Below are positions 5,713 through 11,669 of a DNA stretch of 11,669 bases, one piece after another. The DNA is taken from NCBI GenBank assembly GCA_034439915.1, contig JAWXBI010000317.1, forward strand, positions 1-11,669, in the 5' to 3' direction. This stretch comes from JADJLQ01 sp034439915 (GTDB lineage Bacteria; Bacteroidota; Bacteroidia; Chitinophagales; Saprospiraceae). Under the pieces are notes generated by a model. The model did not search any database. It had not been told where the DNA came from and worked only from the letters and a program-made list of their open reading frames with translations. Positions within the stretch are counted from its first letter, which is position 1; every line of letters begins with the position of its first letter. A program made the translations under genes and the position numbers.

Positions 5713-7047
5713 ATGCTGCGAACCTTTAAAGTTTCAATAGTCTTTATTTGTTTTTTGATTTGTCCTCTGCTTTCCGGGTTACATGCTCAGGTTGCCCTAC
5801 CGGACAGCTTATTGGGGGAAGTGACCCTGGCGGAGGCCATAGAATATGCGATCCAAAGGCACCCGGAGATCCGCAAAACCCAATTAGATGAAAAAATCAC
5901 GAATACCCGGATCCGGAGCATATTGGCGGATTGGTATCCCCAACTGAATTTTGATTTTAATTTTCAACACAATTTAATCCTTCCTGCCAGCGTAATCGGC
6001 GGAAATACAGTAAGGTTCGGAACAAATAATAATTCTGCAGGACAACTGACTGCAACCCAAAATATTTTTGATCGCGATATTTTGCTGGCCAGGCGTACCA
6101 GTCAGGACGTTCAGAAATTGGCCGGCCAAAACACCAGCAATAACAAAATCGACCTCGCGGTAAATGTCTCTAAAGCGTTTTATGATGTACTCCTGACCGT
6201 ACAACAAATCAAGGTAGCTGAATCCAATATCACCAGGATAGAGCGCAGCCTGAAAGACGCCTATAATCAGTATAGTGCAGGTATTGTCGATAAGATCGAT
6301 TATAAACGCGCCACCATAACCCTCAACAATTCCCTGGCTTCTAAAAAAAGTAATGAAGATCTGTTGGTTTCAAAATTGGAATGGCTAAAAGCATTGATGA
6401 ATTACCCGGAAAAAGCAACCCTTCAGATTGTTTTTGACAGCCTTCAAATGGAAAATGAGATCGTACTGGATACCCTGCAACTGCCGGATTACCGGTCCAG
6501 GATAGAATACAGTCAACTTCTGACACAAAGGAGCCTGTTGGTTTCCAACCTGGATTATAATAAATGGGCGTACCTGCCCACGGTTTCTGCTTTTGGTGCT
6601 TACAATCTGAATTTCCTGAACAACAACCTGGGAGAACTTTATAGCCGGCTTTATCCAAATCTTTTTCTTGGCTTAAGAGTAGGACTTCCTCTTTACCAGG
6701 GAGGGAGACGGAAGTCAAATATTTCCATCGCGGAAATGGAATTACAACGAAATGAGCTGGACATTTCGAATTTTCAAATTGCAGTTCGGGCCGAATATGC
6801 AGAGGCCCTGGCTATTTATAAAAGAAACCACACCAGTTACCTGACCCTGAAAGAAAACATGAAATTGGCCGAAGAAGTCTATGATGTTATCCAATTACAA
6901 TACCGTTCAGGGGTTAAGACTTACCTGGAAGTGATCACTTCGGAAACAGACCTCAGGGCTGCTCAGATCAATTATTACAATGCGGTATTTCAACTGCTCG
7001 CCAGTAAAATTGATGTTCAAAAATCGTTAGGCCAGATTAATTATTAA
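5713..7047 (+). CDS. TolC-family outer membrane efflux channel
   Basis: This 444-residue protein is exported by a Sec signal peptide (residues 1-25; charged MLRTFK, hydrophobic core, cleavage likely after LHA before Q26). The mature part has the two homologous outer-membrane-efflux repeats of the TolC family. The first opens with VTLAEAIEYAIQRHPEI, and the second contains the LGLRVGLPLYQGGRRKSNI turn near the middle of the last third. It finishes with the helix SGVKTYLEVITSETDLRAAQINYYNAV and a C-terminal DVQKSLGQI, a family hallmark. As a trimer it would form the outer membrane barrel and periplasmic tunnel. It is the first gene of the operon, the order often seen in Bacteroidota, with 31 bases to the adaptor gene. 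Length fits the family and no lesion is visible. Confidence 0.93.
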   Translation: MLRTFKVSIVFICFLICPLLSGLHAQVALPDSLLGEVTLAEAIEYAIQRHPEIRKTQLDEKITNTRIRSILADWYPQLNFDFNFQHNLILPASVIGGNTVRFGTNNNSAGQLTATQNIFDRDILLARRTSQDVQKLAGQNTSNNKIDLAVNVSKAFYDVLLTVQQIKVAESNITRIERSLKDAYNQYSAGIVDKIDYKRATITLNNSLASKKSNEDLLVSKLEWLKALMNYPEKATLQIVFDSLQMENEIVLDTLQLPDYRSRIEYSQLLTQRSLLVSNLDYNKWAYLPTVSAFGAYNLNFLNNNLGELYSRLYPNLFLGLRVGLPLYQGGRRKSNISIAEMELQRNELDISNFQIAVRAEYAEALAIYKRNHTSYLTLKENMKLAEEVYDVIQLQYRSGVKTYLEVITSETDLRAAQINYYNAVFQLLASKIDVQKSLGQINY

Positions 7048-7078
7048 ATTAAATTCAAAAGGAAAAACCAAAATATTC

Positions 7079-8215
7079 ATGATGCGATCTTTCAATAACT
7101 TATTTGGTTCCGGATTAGTGGCAATTATTTTGTTATCAGCCTGTAAAGAAAAAAAAGCACTACCTCCTCGGGTCCTCCCATCCGTAAAAGTTACGGTAGA
7201 ACCGGTTAAATATATTCAAGCTGGTTATTACGATGAATATCCGTCAACCGTTACGGCATTAAATCTGGTTGAGCTCAAACCACAAGTGAACGGTTTTATT
7301 ACCGGAGTGCATTTTAAAGACGGGGACAGAGTAAAAAAAGGACAATTACTTTATTCCATTGACAATCAACTTTACGCTGCTAATTATGAACAAGCCATAG
7401 CCAACCTTCAACTGCAACAGGCCAATCTGAATAAGGCGCAAAAAGATGCAGACCGGTATCATGAATTGGACAAAATGGATGCCATCGCAAAACAATTGGT
7501 AGACAATGCAGACGCGGCCCTCGAAGTCACCAAAAAACAAGTAGCGGCGGCCTCAGCCAATATTCAGGCCCTGCAAACCAATGTAAATTATACCAAAGTG
7601 TATGCTCCTTTTGATGGAGTCATCGGGATCTCTCTGGTCAAACCCGGAACGTCCGTGAGCGCCGGGCAATCCCTGTTGAATACCGTTTCCACCGATCACG
7701 AAATGGCCGTTGATTTTAATATTGATCAGCAGGAAATTTTTAGATTTACCAGCCTTTTAAATCAAAAACAAAAGTTGAATGATTCAACTTTTACCCTGGC
7801 CTTCGGACAGGATGTCTATCTATATCCGGGCAAACTCCTTTTACTCGACCGGGCTGTTAATTCTCAAACCGGCACCCTTAAAGCCAGACTGGTCTTTCCA
7901 AATAACACGAAGCTTTTGATTGCCGGAATGAATGGAACGGTGCGTGTGCGGAGAAATGCCGCCACGCTCTCTATACTGATCCCCTATAAAGCAGTCACCG
8001 AACAGCTGGGTGAATTTTTTGTTTATGTTCCCAATGACAGCAACCGGGTTTCACAACGCAAAATCAGTCTCGGAAAACAAATAGGGAATAACATTATCGT
8101 TATCCACGGTTTGCAGGAGGGAGAACATATTGTTGTCGAAGGGGTACAAAATTTAAGGGAAGGGACCTCAATCCAAACCGCTCCGGTACAGACAACTCAA
8201 GACGGTGGAAAATAA
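7079..8215 (+). CDS. RND efflux periplasmic adaptor (membrane-fusion) lipoprotein
   Basis: This 378-residue adaptor is of the AcrA/HlyD type and bridges the RND pump and the TolC channel. It begins with a lipoprotein signal whose lipobox LLSAC places the acylated Cys at residue 22, followed by KEKK. The first lipoyl half is VELKPQVNGFITGVHFKDGD ... KKGQLLYSID (64-95). The alpha-helical hairpin covers about 97-170, and the second lipoyl half is TKVYAPFDGVIGISLVKPGT ... AGQSLL (172-200). Beta-barrel and membrane-proximal domains follow, with ILIPYKAVTEQLGEFFVYVP near 295-320 and a closing EGEHIVVEGVQNLREG. It lies 31 bases after the channel gene and 54 before the pump gene, clearly co-transcribed. 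The ATG at 7079 is followed directly by a second ATG, and either could be used. Confidence 0.93.
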   Translation: MMRSFNNLFGSGLVAIILLSACKEKKALPPRVLPSVKVTVEPVKYIQAGYYDEYPSTVTALNLVELKPQVNGFITGVHFKDGDRVKKGQLLYSIDNQLYAANYEQAIANLQLQQANLNKAQKDADRYHELDKMDAIAKQLVDNADAALEVTKKQVAAASANIQALQTNVNYTKVYAPFDGVIGISLVKPGTSVSAGQSLLNTVSTDHEMAVDFNIDQQEIFRFTSLLNQKQKLNDSTFTLAFGQDVYLYPGKLLLLDRAVNSQTGTLKARLVFPNNTKLLIAGMNGTVRVRRNAATLSILIPYKAVTEQLGEFFVYVPNDSNRVSQRKISLGKQIGNNIIVIHGLQEGEHIVVEGVQNLREGTSIQTAPVQTTQDGGK

Positions 8216-8269
8216 TTTAATCGCTTTAATATGAATTCATTCCAGCAGGTGGATTATAAATAAACTCTA

Positions 8270-11200
8270 ATGATAGCCGATACCTTTATAAAAAGACCGG
8301 TCACTGCCGTTGTCATTTCCATTGTGATCGTCCTGGTGGGATTGATTGCCATGTCCAGGCTGCCCATCTCACAATACCCGGATATCACCCCGCCGACGGT
8401 GACCATCTCAGGTTTCTTTATCGGTGCAGATGCCCAGACGGTGGAGCAAACAACAACCACTGCTATTGAAACCCAGGTCAATGGAACTCCGGGTATGACC
8501 TATATGTCCAGCAACAGCACCTCCAGTGGGCAAAGCTCCATCAGTGTAAACTTTGAAATCGGGACGGATGTAAACAATGCCACCGTCGAAGTTCAAAATC
8601 GGGTAAGTATTGCCCAGCCCAGCCTTCCGGATGCTGTAAAACGCTTGGGTATTACTGTCCGCAAAAGGAACCCCAGTATCATGGTGGCCCTGGCTTTGTT
8701 TTCACCCAATGGCACTCATGACGCCACGTTTATTGGTAACTACGCAAATATCTATGTCAAGGATGCCTTACAGCGGGTAAAAGGGGTAGGGGATATTGTT
8801 TCACGCGCTGATGAGTTTGGTATGCGTATTTGGCTCAACCCGGAAAAACTGGCCAATCTGGGCATGGCTACTACGGACATCCTGGCGGCCTTGACCGAAC
8901 AAAACCTTCAGGTAGCAGCAGGAACAGTCGGGGGTAATCCTCAACCGACAGTACAGACTTTTGAATACAGTGTATTAACCAACAGCCGTATCAATACCAA
9001 AGAACAATTTGAAAACATCATTGTGCGCACCGTGCCCTCCACGGGTACAATAGTATATCTGCGGGACGTAGCCCGCGTCGAGTTGGGAAAATTTGACTAT
9101 GGAAGTAATGCCTTTGCCAGCGGAAAACCAGCTGCTTTTGTGTTGATCTATCTCGCGCCGGGAGCCAATGCGCTTTCCACGTTTGAAGGGATCAATGCGG
9201 CCCTCACCGAGTTAAAAAAGACCTTTCCAAAAGATATAGATTATTCTCTGCCACTGGAAACCGTGAGTGTGGTCAAGGTCTCCATTGATGAAGTGTTGCA
9301 TACCCTGACGATCGCTTTGATCCTGGTCGTTTTTGTGGTCTTTCTTTTTTTACAAAGCTGGAGGGCAACCCTGATTCCAATATTGGCTATACCGGTTTCC
9401 CTGATCGGTACCTTTATTTTTTTTATTCCATTTGGTTTTACGATCAATACCCTGACTTTGTTTGCCTTTGTACTGGCGATTGGAATCGTGGTGGATGATG
9501 CTATTGTGGTCGTGGAGGCCGTGCAGCATTATATTGATCATGAAAAGATATCCGCGGTAGAAGCAACTAAAAAAGCCATGAAGGATATTTCGGGTCCGGT
9601 GATTGCCATAGCCTTGATTCTGGCGGCCGTATTTGTTCCTGTAGGATTTATCCCCGGTATTGTCGGTCGTTTATACCAACAGTTTGCCATTACGATTGCG
9701 GTTTCAGTGATTATATCGGCTTTTGTAGCCTTGTCCCTGACTCCGGCATTGTGTTCCATCATGCTTAAACCGGCTAAGGGTGAAAACGAGAAAAAAAATA
9801 TTTTAGAAAAGTTCTTTGTCTGGTTCAACAGGGGATTTAATAGAATGAACTCCGCCTATACCAGGGGAGTTGGACATTCGATCCGGGCAACGCCCATAGT
9901 CATGATTTTTTTGGTTTGTTTGTTTGTGGGTTTATTTTATTTATTCCAGAAAAAACCTTCCGGTTTTATTCCCTCAGAAGATGAAGGCCGTGTATTTGTT
10001 ACGTATGAAATGCAGGAAGGGGCTTCGACTACCCGCAGCAAAGAAATGTTGTTGGAGATTTATGAACAGATCAAGGATATACCGGGCATTAAGACCATCG
10101 GGGGACTCGCCGGACTAAACATCATCAGCTTTTCCAGCAAATCAAATGCAGGCACCCTGTTTGTAAACCTGAAACCCTGGGATGAACGAAAAAGTAAAGA
10201 ATTAAAAATGCAAAGCATCCTGGAGCAGATCCAAAAGAAAACAGCAGATATACGTGAAGCCAGGATACTGGTCAATGCACCTCCTGCAATTCCAGGTTTG
10301 GGAGCGACCTCCGGATTTACCTTTGAATTACAACAAACTACCAGTACTGATGACATCAAACAATTTGAAGCGATATCGAATAATTTCCTGGCTACTTTAA
10401 ATAAACGACCGGAGATCGGAAGGGCATTTACATTTTTTACGACACGGACACCAAGTTACCAGATCGACGTGGATAGGGAAAAAGCAAAAAAACTGGGAGT
10501 ATCCGTAGCGGATGTTTTTAACACCATGTCTACCTTACTAGGCAGCAGTTATGTCAATGATTTTAATTTGTACGGGAGGAATTTCCGGGTAGTAGCCCAG
10601 GCTGATAGTACCTACCGTTCATCCATCAGTGAGCTCAATAAATACTATGTACGCAACAGTCAGGGTGGTATGGTGCCGCTGGGATCCTTGGTCAGCACCA
10701 GGGCGGTCGAAAGCCCTTCTTTGATCTCACATTATAATATTTACCGGGCAATTGAAATCAACGGTGCTCCTAAGCCCGGGTTTAGCAGTGGCCAGGCTAT
10801 TGAAGCCTTAAAAGAAGTGGCTGCGAGTACCTTGCCGGCAGGGTACGGTTATGAATTTTCAGGTTTGAGTAGGGAAGAGGTGCAGGCAGGCAATAGTGCT
10901 GCTATGATCTTTGCGATCTCCTTAATTTTTGTTTTTCTTTTTTTGGCAGCCTTGTATGAGAGTTGGTCAATACCTTTTTCAGTTTTGTTTGCCGTACCCA
11001 TTGGGGCATTCGGCTCGATACTCACCCTCACTTTTTTACCCAATATCAGCAATAACATTTATGCCCAGATTGGATTGATTACCTTGATCGGATTAGCCGC
11101 AAAAAATGCTATTCTGATCGTGGAATTTGCTAAGGAAAGGGTAGATAAAGGCATTGATATCATCGATGCCACCTTGCAGGCGGTTGATTTGCGATTGAGG

Positions 11201-11467
11201 CCCATCGTCATGACTTCACTGGCATTTATCCTTGGGGTGTTGCCCCTGGCTTTTGCCACGGGAGCGGCCTCCGAGTCGCGCCGAACAATTGGTTGGACGG
11301 TGTTTGGCGGTATGCTGTCCGCGACCACTCTGGCTATATTTGTTGTTCCGGTCTTATTTGTATTGATCACCAAAATATCGTATGGGAAAAAGTTGAAAAG
11401 GCTGCAGAAGGAAAAAGAGGCGGCAGAGGCGGTGGATCGGATAATGATCGAAGGGGGAATGGGGTAA
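8270..11467 (+). CDS. HAE1-family RND efflux pump (AcrB-like)
   Basis: This 1065-residue inner-membrane pump is close to AcrB in length and layout. The N-terminus IADTFIKRPV enters TM1 (about residues 11-28) and is followed by LPISQYPDITPPTVTI, the first HAE1 signature. Two large periplasmic loops alternate with TM bundles (about 335-540 and 870-1045). TM4 carries the proton-relay pair D409-D410 in GIVVDDAIVVVE, and TM10 carries K945 in GLAAKNAILIVEF, equivalent to AcrB D407/D408/K940. These residues show a complete proton-motive mechanism. FIPSEDEGRVFV opens the second half. Substrates are likely hydrophobic or amphiphilic compounds (drugs, detergents, dyes) by family precedent, but specificity cannot be read. 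The C-terminal tail after the last helix is Lys/Glu-rich and cytoplasmic. It is the last gene of the three-gene operon, intact, ending in TAA. Confidence 0.95.
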   Translation: MIADTFIKRPVTAVVISIVIVLVGLIAMSRLPISQYPDITPPTVTISGFFIGADAQTVEQTTTTAIETQVNGTPGMTYMSSNSTSSGQSSISVNFEIGTDVNNATVEVQNRVSIAQPSLPDAVKRLGITVRKRNPSIMVALALFSPNGTHDATFIGNYANIYVKDALQRVKGVGDIVSRADEFGMRIWLNPEKLANLGMATTDILAALTEQNLQVAAGTVGGNPQPTVQTFEYSVLTNSRINTKEQFENIIVRTVPSTGTIVYLRDVARVELGKFDYGSNAFASGKPAAFVLIYLAPGANALSTFEGINAALTELKKTFPKDIDYSLPLETVSVVKVSIDEVLHTLTIALILVVFVVFLFLQSWRATLIPILAIPVSLIGTFIFFIPFGFTINTLTLFAFVLAIGIVVDDAIVVVEAVQHYIDHEKISAVEATKKAMKDISGPVIAIALILAAVFVPVGFIPGIVGRLYQQFAITIAVSVIISAFVALSLTPALCSIMLKPAKGENEKKNILEKFFVWFNRGFNRMNSAYTRGVGHSIRATPIVMIFLVCLFVGLFYLFQKKPSGFIPSEDEGRVFVTYEMQEGASTTRSKEMLLEIYEQIKDIPGIKTIGGLAGLNIISFSSKSNAGTLFVNLKPWDERKSKELKMQSILEQIQKKTADIREARILVNAPPAIPGLGATSGFTFELQQTTSTDDIKQFEAISNNFLATLNKRPEIGRAFTFFTTRTPSYQIDVDREKAKKLGVSVADVFNTMSTLLGSSYVNDFNLYGRNFRVVAQADSTYRSSISELNKYYVRNSQGGMVPLGSLVSTRAVESPSLISHYNIYRAIEINGAPKPGFSSGQAIEALKEVAASTLPAGYGYEFSGLSREEVQAGNSAAMIFAISLIFVFLFLAALYESWSIPFSVLFAVPIGAFGSILTLTFLPNISNNIYAQIGLITLIGLAAKNAILIVEFAKERVDKGIDIIDATLQAVDLRLRPIVMTSLAFILGVLPLAFATGAASESRRTIGWTVFGGMLSATTLAIFVVPVLFVLITKISYGKKLKRLQKEKEAAEAVDRIMIEGGMG

Positions 11468-11517
11468 TCGTTGAAATTGTTCTAATACATCGTGCTTTTG
11501 TACTATTGTTATGGTAA

Positions 11518-11669
11518 GTCATCACGAGCGACGAAGAATCAGATTGGGGTTGTAACAAATACTATGTCTATTCGCAGTATGGCTGCTCTCCGCGCTGCGC
11601 TGTTCGTTGTGCCGTCGTGGGATAATAGTTAATTCTAATTTGTCGTGTTTTCCCACAACGACACTAAGA
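11518..11669. repeat. Probable dispersed intergenic repeat with hairpin
   Basis: From 11518 the sequence GTCATCACGAGCGACGAAG resembles the common bacterial intergenic repeat family that begins GTCATTGCGAGCGA.. with GAAG-type cores. Farther on, GTGCCGTCGTGGGA (11609-11622) pairs with TCCCACAACGACAC (11651-11664). This 14-base inverted repeat has two mismatches, which become G-U pairs in RNA of the minus strand, and a 28-base loop. A GC-rich patch (GCTCTCCGCGCTGCGCTG) sits between. No gene is visible after the pump stop, and no classical T-tailed terminator was found for the operon, so this structure may serve that role. The element probably continues beyond the window. Confidence 0.5.

Noticed and set aside
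8231..8263. Ten-codon open frame between adaptor and pump genes
   Set aside because: It could be a leader peptide, but it has no conserved feature, regulatory codon run or attenuator hairpin and is expected by chance.

Overview
The window looks like chromosomal DNA of a member of the Bacteroidota. The support is: protein character (an RRM RNA-binding protein of the type common in that phylum and an outer-membrane-protein-first RND operon), several promoter -7 boxes of the form TAnnTTTG, and start codons mostly without a Shine-Dalgarno sequence. A finer placement (for example Saprospiria-like) would be a guess. No phage, CRISPR, tRNA or rRNA was seen. I found no convincing new biological system. 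The interest lies in gene decay, regulatory sequences and repeats.

Left part (1-1420). The window opens with two short direct repeats that resemble the multi-repeat end of an insertion sequence. A minus-strand ParD/ParE-type toxin-antitoxin operon follows (antitoxin 662-372, toxin 375-85, ATGA overlap). A 26-bp near-palindrome, probably its autoregulatory operator, lies just upstream of the antitoxin start. A divergently oriented RRM protein gene (995-1306) has a long AT-rich leader and a clear intrinsic terminator.

Middle part (1421-5712). This is a patchwork of living and dying genes. It holds the 3' remnant of a class C beta-lactamase-like serine hydrolase, an intact GNAT acetyltransferase (1781-2251) and an intact D-threonine aldolase/D-serine dehydratase-type PLP enzyme (2611-3720). 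A two-gene ABC exporter follows, whose ATPase carries two single-base deletions and whose permease carries an in-frame TGA where Trp is expected. Restored, these genes would encode about 302 and 262 residues. The GNAT and PLP-enzyme starts lie only 3-4 bases after perfect TAnnTTTG boxes, which suggests leaderless mRNAs.

Right part (5713-11467). This is an intact, tightly packed tripartite efflux operon: a TolC-type outer membrane channel, a lipoprotein membrane-fusion (adaptor) protein and a 1065-residue HAE1/AcrB-type RND pump with the proton-relay residues D409, D410 and K945. Together they would form a proton-driven pump spanning inner membrane, periplasm and outer membrane. No local regulator gene is present. 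The window ends in what looks like a dispersed intergenic repeat with a hairpin.
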